Shown in pieces: positions 12,437 through 25,026 of a stretch of 64,000 nt of DNA. Numbering within the stretch: position 1 is the first letter of the stretch; every line of letters starts with the position of its first letter. The DNA is taken from positions 1,643,532-1,707,531 of the forward strand of contig NW_006768775.1 in NCBI RefSeq assembly GCF_000204055.1, given 5' to 3'. The stretch comes from Melampsora larici-populina 98AG31 (Eukaryota > Basidiomycota > Pucciniomycetes > Pucciniales > Melampsoraceae). The position numbers were made by a program, and so were the translations under genes. A model generated the notes under the pieces. The model saw only the letters and a list, made by a program, of their open reading frames with translations, was not told the origin of the DNA and did not search any database.

Positions 12437-14768
12437 ATGAATTCACTCAATTGGTTATTATCACCTAAATCTAGATCATCATCATCATTCCAACTTCAAT
12501 CTAATCATCAATCTACCATCAAAACTACGACTCCATCAACTACATCAACTTCAAACAACTCAATTCCATCAAACAATACTTCAATCGATAATCTGATCTC
12601 AGGTCCACGTGAATCTGAATCTGAATTGGTAGATGAAATGGTAGAAAATGTAGAAAGATTAAATGGGATTGAAGCAGCCAACAATCTAGAACGTAAAGCA
12701 AGTCTCAATAGTGAAGGTGAAGTAAGAGTAGGTTTGACTGGTATATCTGAAAAACGAAGAACATTTAATTTAAGTTTAGATGAAGAAAGAATGATCCATG
12801 CTTCAGATTCGATTCATCCAAACGATCATCTGATACCCCTCAAGACGATCAAACCAATCTCTTCTTTCGATTCGACATCTTCCATCACTTCAACTTCCAC
12901 ATCTACCACATCTTCAAGCTTTGAGTTAACTAATCTTGCTCATCAACCTACTCTTCGATCACCTATTCTATCTTCCATTGCATCTGCTGCTACTCGAATC
13001 GCTTTGAGTTCGATACCTACTTCCTCAAGTTCTTCAAATACCTCGTCTCCCTTACGAGATTCAATCACATCTGATCATCTACCCATCAAACCGGCTCTTA
13101 AACCACTTCATTCAGGTCTAGTGAAACTTTCGAAATCTAAATCTAATTCATCATCTTCACCTACTCGTTCACCCAAACTTTCTTCTTCTGGGTCTCTTTC
13201 AACTTCAACTGCAAACGCAACTTCAAATTCAAAATCACATACTTCTTCGTCTTCGTCTTCTTCGAATCCATCATCTGTCACAATTAATCAATTAGATCAA
13301 CATCATAAACGTTCACATCAATTAGCAAGACTATTACCTGTTAGATTAGGTGTAAGCCTATACATTCTCATTCGAAAGTTTCTTGCAATCTTTGGCCTAC
13401 GATTACCACCAGCTCCATCTGAACAAAGCACGCCACTTTTGATAATCGAAGCACCACCTTCCAATCACAAATCAATTTCGATTGCTAAATTACTTTGGAA
13501 ACCTAATCTTAAATCGAAAAGTTCAATAAAATCATCCATGATTGGTTCAGAAGAAGAAATCAATGGATCTTTGATCATGACAGATGCAAGTAGTTCAGCA
13601 GACGAATCAGATTCGACCTTAACATCTAATCTTTTATCAATCCCTTCAAGTCCATCTAATAATTCATTACACCCACCTACGAAATCAAGAAATATAAAAC
13701 CGAATACGAAAAGAATAAATAAAGGACCGATCCAACCTACATCTGAACCTAAACCCACTGTCTTAGGAAGTACAAGGAATAAAACATTGGTACTTGATTT
13801 AGATGAAACTTTGATTCATTCGACTAGTAGGTTAGGAGGAATGGGAGGCACGGGTACTTTAGGTGGTGGAGCTAGTGGTTCAGCTGTTCATGCTGGATTG
13901 AAGGTTAGAGTTGTTGAAGTCGTTCTAGATGGTCGGATTGTCGTTTATCATGTTTATAAAAGACCTTGGGTTGATTTTTTCTTGAAAACGGTAAGAGTTT
14001 CAATTTGTTTAAACTCCAAACAAAAGAATGAGATAGAAGAGATTCATGAAGATTTAAAACCAATGACAAATTATCATTGATGGGGAATGGTTTTTGTTTT
14101 TCTTGTATATTTTTAAAGGTTTCTAGTTGGTATACTGTCGTGATCTTTACGGCTTCTATGAGAGAATATGCGGATCCGGTGATCGATTGGTTAGATCAAG
14201 GACGTGGAATAATAGATGGAAGATTGTTTAGAGAGGTAACAAATACAATCTTTTACTTTCTCAAATCCAAAGACCAAAAAAACCTCGATTTCTGATTTTT
14301 TTTTTTTTGGTTTTTCGTTTGGTTTGGTTTATGGGTGGGTTTGGATGGGAAACAAATCAGTCTTGTACAAATATTAAAGGATCTTATATGAAAGATTTAA
14401 CGATTGTTGAAAGAGATTTAAGTAAAGTCTGTTTAGTTGATAATAGTCCGATAAGTTATGGATTACATCAAGGTAAGTTGAAATCCAGTGAATTCAGAAC
14501 GACCCCCCCAAAAAAAACATACTCCTGATGATGATCATTATTTCTTTGTTTTTGACTTTCAATTTTAGCTAATGGAATCCCAATCGAAGGATGGTTAAAC
14601 GATCCAAGCGATGAAGGTTTATTAGATTTGTTACCTATGCTTGATAGTCTTAGGTTTACAAAAGATGTGAGAAGGATCTTGGGCTTAAGAGGATTTTCTA
14701 ATCAAGTTTTAATCAAGAATCAATCTTCTAATCTTAGTCATCAGATCTCAATTAAAAAAAATTCTTGA
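12437..14768 (+). CDS. NEM1: Nem1-type HAD phosphatase (NIF/FCP1 domain)
   Basis: Four exons: 12437-13990, 14119-14235, 14361-14472 and 14569-14768, giving 660 residues. The frame is also open from an upstream ATG at 12317, but 12437 ([10 protein letters not shown]) fits better after an A-rich leader. The first 300 residues are Ser/Thr-rich and low-complexity. A hydrophobic stretch around residues 300-325 ([20 protein letters not shown]) is a likely membrane anchor. The catalytic domain starts with [14 protein letters not shown] (the DxDxT nucleophile motif) and continues with [44 protein letters not shown] and [20 protein letters not shown]. In yeast, Nem1-Spo7 dephosphorylates Pah1 (lipin) at the nuclear envelope and so controls triacylglycerol and membrane synthesis. 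A long disordered head plus an anchor before the domain favours Nem1 over soluble Psr or SCP phosphatases. Confidence 0.9.
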
Positions 14769-15518
14769 TTTTCCAGCTTCTTTGAAAAACCTTTTGGTTG
14801 CTTTTTTTTAATCTTTTTTGGTGTGTTGTTTGTTTGTGTGTCTATGTGGGGGGGGTTTGATCAGAAAGTTTTGATTTTTTCCAAGAAAAAAGTAAACAAA
14901 AAATGTTGCAAAAAAATGTTGGTGTTGGATGTTTGGGTTTGATTCTTTTTCTTAGAGTTGGTTTTATTTCTTACTACTTTTTGGGGTTGATTGAGCTTTA
15001 TAAATCGATTGAATTGAGTATATTATTAGATTTATGATTATTTGTTGAACTTTCTTTTTTGTGTGGCCGTGTGGTTGTGTGTGTAAAAGAAGTCTTGAAA
15101 TAAGTTGTTATTTTTTTTGTATATTTATTTTTGGTTTTTTTTAACAGGTCTTTTTTAAAAAGAAAAATTATATGATAATTCTTGGTTTTTGACAAGTTAT
15201 TAAATTTCTGTTTGTATTTGTATGGTTTTTGCTTTGGAGTATTACATTGAGGGTACTGATCAAAGCAAGTATGTATGTGGTGCTACATGTGTGGTGCTAT
15301 ATACTTTCAAGTCTTGTTTTTGACAGGCAAAATGAGCTAAACTAATATTTTGAATCACACAACTTGCCAAATATAATTCAATATTTCCTTTTATACTTGT
15401 TATGGGAATTTCCATGTTAAAAATTGAAATTTGAAAAGTATGTGTTTTTTCATTGTTTTGAACATTTTTTTGCTTGCGTTTGAGGTTTGATTATAAATTA
15501 GTCTTGAGCTGTTTCTCT
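14769..15518. other. T/G-rich 3' flank, no gene
   Basis: The 3' UTR and flank of the phosphatase gene. It is rich in T and G, with runs such as GGGGGGG near 14850 and many poly-T tracts. No coding feature is supported. Confidence 0.5.
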
Positions 15519-16424
15519 TAGGGCCCGTTCGGACACCGCGAGCAGATACTATCTGGCGAAATTTCACACCAAAAGTGTTACATAGCGCCAGATAGTATCT
15601 GGGTCCAAACTCCACCAGATATTCGAAATCTGATTGGCGTTCGGTTCAAATATCTGAGGTCAGTATCTGATCATCAAGATCGAGATATTGATCCATATTG
15701 AGATACAGCCAATTGGCTGTATCTCGAGCCAATATGTCGATGTGCTCCTCCCTCAACCCCCATCTAACCATCACTTCTTTCTCCTTTTCTCATTACCCAC
15801 GCACTCTTTTTCCTTTTTGATCCTCACACCTTTGCTTAGCCATCCTGATTCCTCGCAGCGAAGCAGTTCTTCAATCAACTTGTTTTCTGCTGTCTTCATG
15901 TCTTTCTTTTTGTTTTTTGTTTCTTGTTTGCTTCTGTTCTTTGTTTTTGTTTTGTTTCTTTTCTTTTCTTTTCGTTCTTTCCTTTCTTCTGTTCCTTTTC
16001 CTTTTCGTTTTTGTTTTTTGTTTCTATTCGCTTTGTCTCTTTTCTTTCTTTTTGTTTTTTGTTCGTTTCTTTATGTTAAATCTTCAAATCTGTTATCACT
16101 TTTGAAATCGATTGTTCAATTTGAACCATTTTGGTGCAATGTCAACACAAGAAGGAAAGTTTAGGATGCAAATGATGAAGGTCTGGATGACCGTTTCAAA
16201 AGATTGAGGCAAATGAAAATGCATGCAAGTTGATATGGCCGTTACCGAACAGCGATATGATCATCACGAGGTCAACAGATGTCGGTTGACCTCTTTTGGT
16301 TTGCTGTTCGGTAACTTCCATGTCCGAAATACGACAATGTCGATGTGCCCCTTGAGATAGGGGCAAATCGAAATTTCGTTTTCAGGTCAGATAATATCTG
16401 AAAACGATCCGAACGGGCCCTTAG
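15519..16424. mobile_element. hAT-like MITE with hairpins
   Basis: The element is about 906 bp. The left end is TAGGGCCCGTTCGGA and the right end is TCCGAACGGGCCCTTAG, so the inner 13 bp are perfect inverted repeats. The flanks GTTTCTCT (15511-15518) and GTATCTCT (16425-16432) match in 7 of 8 bases, which would be an aged 8-bp hAT target duplication. Internal hairpins include CAGATACTATCTGGCG with its inverse near 15541 and 15590, and GTTACCGAACAGC with GCTGTTCGGTAAC at about 16241 and 16301. The centre (15770-16080) is strikingly pyrimidine-rich on the plus strand, so its long open frame is low-complexity and not a gene. No transposase is present. Confidence 0.65.
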
Positions 16425-16432
16425 GTATCTCT

Positions 16433-17248
16433 TACCAACATATATTCCCATTCTGATTGGCAATGAATGAGACATTTTGTAGAGTCTTGATGAAGATTGT
16501 ATGTAGATTTTGTTGAGATAGTTAAAGAAAAGGATGTATAACTTCAAGTGCTTGCAGACCCTAACCCTAAGTTCTTCTATAGGGGGAGATTGTAATAATG
16601 AACTCATGATTACAAGCATTCCATGTTGATTATAACATATTCAATACATAACTCAGTTGCAGTTCTTCTATTACTTTTACTCAACGCTTCATTTTGTACT
16701 GACTGCTTAGAGAATTGAGACAGATCTCATTTTCATATCCTTTGCAGTCAGGTTAGTTTTCATATATATAACCAACACCCCTTTAAATCTCCCAAAACAG
16801 AGAAAGTGGTTTAGTAAAAAATGTTTAGTACGGCACGGTTCAATTAGCTTCCCAATACCGTGTGATCATCAAGAGTGGTACTCATAGGAATGATCCTCCT
16901 CGATTTACCCTGAGGAAGCAATATCACAAGAATTGTGCACTGGCAAGAATATGTGTTCCTTGTGCCAAATTAAAAATAAAACTCTTTCCAAACAAATCAA
17001 AGCAACAAAAAAGATGATTCAAAATATGGTATAAAATTACACTGAATTGTGAGAAGAAAAAAAATCTTTCAAAGATTATCAAATAAAAGCAATTCAAGAA
17101 AGAAGAATCAAATTCCAGGGAAAGTTTTAATGAGATCATAGTTTTTGATTTAATCAATGTGTGGCTTTTCCGGTGGCTGGTGCTTTTCTGTGATAGAATA
17201 CATTGATCAGTTTCTTGATCAGCCTTTTCTAGAGTCATGATCAAATGC
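16433..17248. other. Intergenic, no gene
   Basis: This is an AT-rich region between the MITE and the 3' end of the minus-strand secreted-protein gene. Two tandem CCCTAA units at 16559-16571 are too few to be telomeric. No coding feature is supported. Confidence 0.5.
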
Positions 17249-18310
17249 TTACATATCCCAAATCAAATCACTCATAGATCCTTTTTCTGCTTCAACCGCT
17301 GTAGGTTTCAATGCATCAAAGGCCTAAAATGGGGTCAAAAATATCAATAAGTGATTGATGAAAGTTTGGAGTTTGAAAGTTTGTCAAGATTATTTACCTT
17401 TTTAGATAAGTAGATCTGATTACATCCTGCTTTTTCCATTTTAATATTGAAGGAACAAGCATCTATGACCTTAACAGTGATTATATCATTTGGTTTTCCA
17501 GCACGAGCAACGGAACTAAACAAAAGCAAAAACAGATCCCAATCTCAATTTCTATCTCATTTTTGAAAACTCAGATTCCGTTTTACTCACAGCTCTTGCC
17601 CACACATCTTTGTAGCAGCTCTAAAGTGTTCCCAATGCACATTTCGTATTAGATCTTCTATTCACCTTTGTAAAAGAGAGAGTTCACTCAAAGAGACCTC
17701 ATCGACACTTACCCACTCAACCAACCAGCCTTTGAAGCGTCGGCACCCGATGGATCCTTACCTTGCCATAAGCATGCACCCATGACTGCCTCAGTCTTAT
17801 AAGGGCCACATGGACTGTTGTCACTTTTTAGCCAATCGACCTATATAGTCATAGTAAAGTTTGAAATGAAATGAGTAAAAGATTGATAATGATATGTGGA
17901 AGATTCTCATGACTTACCGGGGCAGTTGTTTTAAATCTCAACTTCGTAGCGGGCGTCTTTCCCTTTTGCTGTTCGCCGCCTCCTTTTACCGCCAAGACAT
18001 TGTTTGGATTTACACTAGTTTCCAACTCTGTACCATCCTCCTCGAGATCCAAGCTCTACAAAGAAGTAAACCATCAGATGATTAGACTCCAAAAGTACGC
18101 ATCTCGAGATGTAAAAATTCTCACCCGTCTCTGAGCTGTTGAATCCACCGAGTTAACAGATAGTTTGTGGCCCGTTGGGACAGTCGATTTGGAGGTTGGA
18201 GGCGTAGATTTGTTAAAAAGATTAACACAGATAGGCTGAGCATTAGGTTTGGGTTTCTCTGCTATGACAGATAACATCATAATAAAGGTGACTAAAGTAG
18301 AAGTAAACAT
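17249..18310 (-). CDS. Small secreted protein, double-psi beta-barrel-like
   Basis: Six exons on the minus strand: 18310-18125, 18055-17918, 17840-17713, 17620-17591 (a 30-bp microexon), 17515-17398 and 17323-17249. They make 224 residues. The start MFTSTLVTFIMMLSVIAEK is a signal peptide. A Lys/Thr/Pro-rich linker leads to a C-terminal domain with the pattern GACLWQG, AGWLSG, KMCGQEL, VIDACSF, AGCNQIYLSKKAFDAL. The VIDxCxF and CxxIxLSxxAF blocks resemble the double-psi barrel of RlpA, barwin and expansin-like proteins, and four Cys fall at the family's usual places. The acceptor of the microexon was chosen because it alone keeps frame and the Cys pattern. Such proteins are common in rust secretomes; a role at the cell wall or host interface is inference. 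Confidence 0.75.
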
Positions 18311-18453
18311 CTGTTAAAGAATAATCCGTTTGATAAATTTAATCTAGTAATGATCTTTGGTGTAAAAAAGGGTTTTGTGTTCGAATTGAATTGTTTACTT
18401 TGGCCTGAAAGTGATGTTGGGAAATGGATTTAGATATTGAGATAGGAAGTAGC

Positions 18454-18460
18454 TTTTATA
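18454..18460 (-). promoter_or_regulatory. TATA box of the secreted-protein gene
   Basis: TATAAAA followed by GC on the minus strand, about 145 bp upstream of the ATG at 18310. Position and match are good; function is inferred. Confidence 0.5.
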
Positions 18461-19669
18461 GATGCCTAAGACCCACTTGAACTTCAGTATTCAGGCTCCT
18501 ACTTAATTTTCTGTCCCAGAGGAAAGAGGTTGAAGTTGTGAATGTGACGAGGGTGACGAGGGTGATGAGGTTAAGGTAACGTTCTTCGATTACTCGACGG
18601 CCATGTGAAGTTGTGATCCACATCAGCACCGTACCTCGACTACAGTTGAAACCCGGCGTGTGATAAATAGGCCGATCCTTTATATCGTGAGCTCGGTCTA
18701 GTTGGCATCTTTGGATTACCTGATGATGGGCGTCGGTTGTAAATATTTTATAGGATTTCCATGGATGATGAAGACTTCCGTTTCCTCAAAAACCTCACAG
18801 CCGTATATATAGCCCACCCAATGACGACACAAGAAAGATCAGTCGAGTTCTCCGTATCTTGGCTCTAAATGCTCTCTATAGAAGCTTCTCGGCCATCAAT
18901 CGTGAATGAGCAAGAGGACACATGGATGCGTGCAATACTTTGAGTCTATGAGGGACATCGAGATAGGAGGGTTAATCCTCTGCATACATCGATTTTTTGT
19001 CAATGAAAACGAACGAGCTATTCCCCCGGTTGGATCTCTCTGAGATAGCCTTCACCGTCGGCCCTCAAACATTCACTGACCCTCAATCTCCCTCAGTGGA
19101 AAGATGTGTGTATGTAAAATTGCAGAGGTCTCTGAAGCTTGGGACCTTGAATGAATCTCCGAGCCAAACGCAAAAGAAAAGTGATATTTACCATTTCCTG
19201 ACTTAACCTTAAGGTATGCGTATGTAGCCTGGGCCCTGTAGGGACTGATCAGTCGGGAGCTCCTCGATTCAGTCAACTTCAACTGACCCCACCTCGCGAA
19301 ATCCCTCAACGTCCACTCACTTTCCAAGGGTTTTTTTGAGTCATCTTGAAGGGCGAAAGTTCTCCTGTCCTGAACGTTTCCTACCAGAAATGTGAACACA
19401 AAATATCCAGAGGTTTAAACATGTCTTCTTTGATATATTTGATACTCTGATTTATCCACGTATACCAGTACACGATCAATATGTGAGGCGTTTATATAAA
19501 GCAATCTCACTCTATTTCATTCGATACAAAGATATCTTCACGGAACTCTTTAGGCTTCTTATTCCTATTCCTCAATCGGTTCTATAATAACCGAGACCTC
19601 GGTTTGCAAAATCTTTATTTTGAGTAACCCTGAGACTGATGGAAAATTGTCTTCTTTTTCTTCAATCAG
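18461..19669. other. Intergenic, no gene
   Basis: The short open frames here (for example 19399-19073 on the minus strand) lack a domain or splice support. The stretch holds the promoter side of the minus-strand secreted-protein gene and the truncated upstream side of the HAD pseudogene. Confidence 0.45.
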
Positions 19670-21441
19670 ACACAAGTGGCTAGACAATTTGGAATTGAAG
19701 TCAATATCACCTCATCGGATTTCAAAAAAGGTGATTTCATAAATAACTTTTATCGTTATACTTATTCTTTTTGAGAAGTGAATGAGGTGTAATCGAAAGT
19801 GTTTCATATATTAAGCAGCGTCTGTTTTCTCAACCTCGTGAGATGTATATTCCAATTTCAAAAATCTGCACTGCATCATTCAAACCAAGCATAAGATGAT
19901 ATTAAAGCTTTTATAACCTCAAAACCTGTTTGGTTATGTCTCACATCCCTTTTTTTGTTACTTTCTGGTTACGATTTCTGATCTTGTCCATTTGGATTCA
20001 CGTACCAACTTTAGCTTTCAAGAAAACTAATTTAGAACATTCTAATTACGGTAAATCCAATGGTATCAACCCAGAGAAATGGTGGAGTTTAGTCATAAGA
20101 AGGTCTTTTGAAAATAGTGGTATACCTAAATCAGGTATGTAAGATGATTTCTTCAACTTTTGCTCATCTCTTTTACATCTTGAAAAATCAGAATATTGTA
20201 ATGAACAGGTAGGATCTCTCTTTCTTTAGGATAAAACTTATATTTTAATTTCTTTAACAATAATATTTTATGTAAGTAAAAACGTAACAAACAACTTTGA
20301 TAAAAAAGATAAGAGAGAAATTGTAGTACCTTTAACAATAACTACACTTATGAGATTCAACTTTGTAACACGAATTTTAAATCGAACAATGTAATCAAAA
20401 AAGCGAAAGTCTACATTTTGAGGAATCAATTTAAAATTAGATAAAGAAGAAATCAGACATCATAAATAGAACCAAGCTATACCTCCTTTCCTTTCGATAA
20501 AAGCTTGAGTTCGATTTAGATTCAGCTTTATAGTTGAATAGATTTGTCGTGTAGTATTGAGTGTTTTAGAACGAAACGAGGAAGTGACAATTTTCTTGAC
20601 GATCAAAGGAAAACGATAAAAAGAGAAAACGATGAGAAGATTTTGAATAGTTTTTTATCGAAGTTCTTTTGGGCAAGGACTCGAGGGTTTTTGTGAGCGA
20701 AACATATCCAGTGACGTCATATATGTTTGTCAGCAAAGCGTACAACACAGATCAGCACACACAACGGAACAACGGAATCAGGGCAACACAGCATAACAGC
20801 AGAGCAAACGGAATCAGGGCAACACAGCAGCAAAACAGGTCAGTGATTTATTACCGATCATAACACTCCCCCTAAATCACAACGCGCCATCTTGAGCTGT
20901 TTCATAGCTGATTGATGTTTCACGCTTCCTAACGGTTTAGTCAAAACATCAGCTATCATATCTTCTGAGGCCACTTGACGTATCGACATTAAGTTCTTCA
21001 TTATTAGGTCTCTGAGATATTGATTCAGATTCCAGAATAATTTCAGTTATAAATTCTTCAAATGAAATAAACAAGTTTTTAACAAATGATTCGATTCTTA
21101 CAAGTTGGGAAGTTGGGGTTTCAAAACCTGATCCTAAGATTTGGAATCAGGCTATTGATCATCATAATTCTCGTTTGGTTTCTTTAGGTCTTGAACCTCT
21201 TACTCGAGATATGTTCTTACACGTTGGTGATGATTTCAAAGAGTAATTAGATTTCACTTTTACTCTGAGGTAAATATATTGAACTGACGAGTATGAATAT
21301 AGGGACTATGAAGGGGCACTTGCAAGCGGGATACAAAGTGTGCTATTGTGTCGTCCTAAGGATGGTCAAGAGGCTAGTGATCATCAACTTGATCGAAGTC
21401 AGTGGATAAGCTCATTACGAGAATTGTCAAAAATGTGTTGA
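19670..21441 (+). pseudogene. HAD-superfamily hydrolase (HDHD3-like), broken
   Basis: Pieces of one gene are recognisable in order. 19670-19730 encodes VARQFGIEV..DFKKA; 20015-20134 continues with FKKTNLEHSNYGKSNG..WWSLVI; 21016-21242 encodes DSDSRIISVI..TSWEVGVSKPDPKIW..FLHVGDDFK; 21303-21441 encodes DYEGALASGIQSVLL and ends at TGA. The DPKIW and HVGDD motifs are the conserved third and fourth HAD blocks. The first exon with the DxD nucleophile is not found upstream. The middle segment, which normally reads into ISNSD, is replaced by a Copia fragment in the minus orientation. A Copia insertion with a deletion therefore killed this gene. Confidence 0.75.
20330..20999 (-). mobile_element. Copia retrotransposon 3' end fragment
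   Basis: On the minus strand the segment from about 20999 to 20858 encodes the end of a Copia polyprotein: SEDMIADVLTKPLG, then HQSAMKQLKMARCDLGGVL and a stop. The phrase ADxLTKPL is the hallmark of the RNase H tail. It is followed directly by an LTR start, TGTTATGATCGG, with its edge at 20865. The LTR runs to about 20330, but its far end could not be fixed. Two GGAATCAGGGCAACACAGCA repeats lie in the LTR (about 20775 and 20812). Everything upstream of the RNase H tail is missing. Confidence 0.75.
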
Positions 21442-22614
21442 AGCTAGAAGTACTATTCAGCCATACTCTTCAAAAACTCTTTCAATAAATTTGTACAAAT
21501 ATGATATGTTTGTCTCTGGAGACCCAATCCATCTTTGGCATTCAAGAAAGGTGCACTTTGAATGTTCTATCAAGATACATAAAATAACTTGCAGAGATCT
21601 GCCAAGCAAATTGCTTTAAGGAAAGTACCTCATCTCTTTCAAGTTGGTTGTTTTCTGTGTTCACTTTGAAAACACATGTTTATGAAGAAAAGCTGGTGTA
21701 TTTTCCAAAACTGAAGGAGCCATGAATTCTTTAACAATCAGAAGTTGAACTCTATAAAACTGATCAAAATTTATGGCATAAAATGTTTACAATTCACAAC
21801 CTTCATTCATTTAATTAATGCATTTTCAAAAAATGTTTTCATTCAACATCAAGAGTCTTTAAATCTAGAAATGTATCAAGTTAATATAATCAATCTTCCA
21901 ATCCCTTGACTCCAAATCCAACTTCTGAAAATATCCAGGGTGGTGATAATGACACAGCCATGAAATGCTCACAACACGTCCTTGAAAAAAGACAAAAAAA
22001 TCATCCCAAAAAGAAATATGCAAGCATTATGAGATTTCAAAATCTACACGGACAATGTTTTGCATATAAAGATGATATATATATCTCTCTTCACCATTAG
22101 AATTTAGAATTTTTCAGAGTGTCTTCTTTGATTTTTTCCCCTATTTTCAAGGCCATGCTGTGACCAGTCTGTGTCATTATCATTTCAACGCTCAAGATTT
22201 GTTGAGATGAAGTGAACAGATTGAAAAATGATGGTATTATTGGTAGAAATCAATCCAAGGGTTATTTGTTTGAGCAAGTCCTCCTTTACGCGGTTAATAT
22301 ATGTCCAACTCAGTGGGTGACTTTTTGCGGTGCATGTTGAGGAGTGATTTGTATTGTGATGTCTTACTCTGAGTCTTGGCTGATGAAGCTAAAATTGAAT
22401 TGGATGATGACATAGTGTTGATTTCTTGACGGATCATCGGTCGGAGTGAGAGTCGGATCCGGGTCTTGCACAGCCTAAAGCCAGACTACAAAACCAAAAG
22501 CAAACTTAACTGATCAACCACATTTATCCTATCAACTTGACTTTCCAACTACAATTCATAGAGACTTCTTTAACTAACTATTTATCATCATCAAACTAAT
22601 CAAATCAATCAAAC
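21442..22614. other. Intergenic, no gene
   Basis: AT-rich DNA with no supported coding feature. The last 150 bp are CA-rich and form the 5' UTR of the fimbrin gene. Confidence 0.5.
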
Positions 22615-25026
22615 ATGGAAGCTATCAAGCTTCAAAAGAAGTATCCTCAATTTTCTCAACCGGAGGTCATGTCTCTTGTTTCTAGATTCAAGTGAGTAAA
22701 TACCTCATGAAAGATGACCATCAACCAAAACCCAAACTAATTAACCAACAAATCTGTTTTCAGAGACATGGATATCGATGGAAAAGGTTCGATCACCAAA
22801 CAGGAAGCCATCACAGCTCTTTCTTCTGGTCATAATTCAGAAGGAACTTATGATTCGGTTAGAACTACATTGAAAGAAGTTCAAGTGGATTCATCAGGAA
22901 AGATTGAATTAGAAGATTATATTGATCTGATTGCAAAATTACGTCAAGGTAGGAATAAAACGGCTGGTGTGGCGATCGGTAGTCCTGGAAAGAGTCGCGT
23001 GGTTGTTCAAGGAAGCAATAGTAATATTCAACATGGTATTTTACCTGATGAGTTATCAGCCTTCACAACACATATCAATGGGGTAAATAATCTTTGAATT
23101 TATTAAAGTAAACACCATTGAATTCGGAAATTGATCAAAAAAAAATTCCCTCAATTTCAGGTTCTAGGTGGTGATCCCGATATCGGCGATCGACTTCCAT
23201 TACCCACTGAAACATTTCAGATATTTGATGAAGCAAGAGACGGATTAATACTTTGTAAATTAATCAACGATTCTGTTCCAGATACGATTGATGAACGAGT
23301 CTTAAACAAACCAGTAGCAAAGACTCAATTCAAACCGATCAACAATTTTCAAATGACCGAAAACAATAATATAGTGATCAGTTCAGCCAAAGCCATTGGT
23401 TGTTCAGTTGTTAACGTAGGCGCTAGTGATATTATTGATGGACGTGAACATTTGATTTTAGGATTGATTTGGCAAATCATCAGACGTGGATTGTTAAGTA
23501 AGATTGATATTAAATTACATCCTGAACTTTATAGATTATTAGAAGATGGAGAAACTTTGGAAGAGTTTTTGAGATTACCACCTGATCAGATTTTACTTAG
23601 ATGGTTCAATTATCATTTAAAAGCTGCAAATTGGCCTCGCAGGTTTGTAACTACACTTTTTGATGCAAAACTATCATGAGATTCTAGCGTACTGACACAT
23701 ACCTTTGTTTTTGCCTTTCACATTTATTACTATCTTCGACATCATCATCATCGCACAGAGTCAACAATTTCAGCAAAGACATATGTGATTCCGAAAACTA
23801 CACTGTCCTTCTCAACCAACTCGTACCAGCCCAATGTTCACGTGCACCATTACAACAAACAAATCTAGAGCAAAGAGCCGAACAAGTGCTTCAAAATGCA
23901 GATGCGATCGGTTGTCGAAAGTTTTTAACTTCTAAATCGATTGTAGTTGGTAATCCAAAGCTTAACTTGGCTTTTGTTGCAAATCTGTTTAATACTCATC
24001 CTGGCTTAGAAGCTCTTGAAGAATCTGAAAGACCTGTGATTGAAGATTTTGATGCTGAAGGTGAACGAGAAGCACGTGTGTTCACCTTATGGCTTAATAG
24101 TCTTAATGTCGAACCGGGTGTTTACAACTTGTTTGAAGACCTCAAAGTGAGCATTTCTGAACACACATCCTGTTTCCCCTTTGACAGACGAGTGACTGAT
24201 ATATGACTCTTACTTAAAAAAATAGGATGGAACCGTAATCTTACAAGCTTTTGATAAAGTGATTCCAGGTTGTGTGACATGGAGAAGAGTTAGTAAACCA
24301 AAAGAAGGTCAAGAACTAAGTCGATTTAAATGTGTAGAGAACACGAATTATGCCGTAGAATTAGGACAAGCCAATCGAATGACATTAGTAGGAGTTCAAG
24401 GAGCCGATATAGTGGATGGTACTAAAACACTTGTGCTTGGTTTAGTTTGGCAATTGATGAGAAAATCAGTGATTGCTACACTTGCTTCACTTTCGAAAGG
24501 AAACAATAGAGAAGTTACAGATAGTGATATGATCAGATGGGCAAATGATCGAGTTAAAGCTGCTTCTAAACGTACTACGATGAGAAGCTTTAAAGATTCG
24601 ACACTTAAGACGGGGCATTTCTATCTTGATTTACTTGATGCTCTTAAACCGGGTTATGTTGATTATTCATTAGTTTATGAAGGTCGTAATGAGGATGAAT
24701 GCACAATGAATAGTTTGAGTCTCTCTTTCTCGTTCATCATCTCTATTCGACACTTTCTCTTCTTATATTCACGCTGACTAAATACTTGCTTTGTTTTCTT
24801 GGTGATCTTCAATCTTAGATAAATTGGCCATCTCTATTGCTAGAAAGGCTGGTGCTTTGATCTTTGTAGTACCTGAAGACTTGGTAGAAGTCCGTCCACG
24901 TCTAGTAAGTTCCCTTATCTATCTTAATCTTTTACAAATCATCAAGAAGGAACATGAACTAAGATTGTATTCGAATTTTCTTAGGGTTTAACATTTATTG
25001 CGGCTTTAATGGCATTAGGACAATAA
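22615..25026 (+). CDS. SAC6: Fimbrin, actin-bundling protein
   Basis: Seven exons: 22615-22691, 22764-23082, 23161-23642, 23759-24146, 24226-24712, 24819-24904 and 24985-25026, giving 626 residues. The N-terminus has an EF-hand-like part (DMDIDGKGSITKQEAI). Four calponin-homology domains in two pairs follow, with typical phrases such as DGLILCKLINDSVPDTIDER, AKAIGCSVVNVGASDI, LILGLIWQIIR, REARVFTLWLNSL and TLVLGLVWQLMRKSV. The product ends RPRLGLTFIAALMALGQ, the usual fimbrin end. Length matches the family (about 610-650). It cross-links actin filaments in endocytic patches and at sites of polar growth. All frames join without error, so the gene is intact. Confidence 0.95.

Noticed and set aside
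15688..16164. 158-codon open frame on the plus strand
   Set aside because: Composed of Phe, Leu and Ser from a C/T-rich tract inside a MITE; no domain and no conserved pattern.
16559..16571. CCCTAACCCTAA, a telomere-like repeat
   Set aside because: Only two units in unique DNA, with no array and no subtelomeric context; chance occurrence is enough.
17641..17712. Alternative acceptor giving a longer exon 4 (VHWEHFRAATK) in the secreted-protein gene
   Set aside because: It does not match the phase of the preceding donor and would disturb the Cys-domain spacing.
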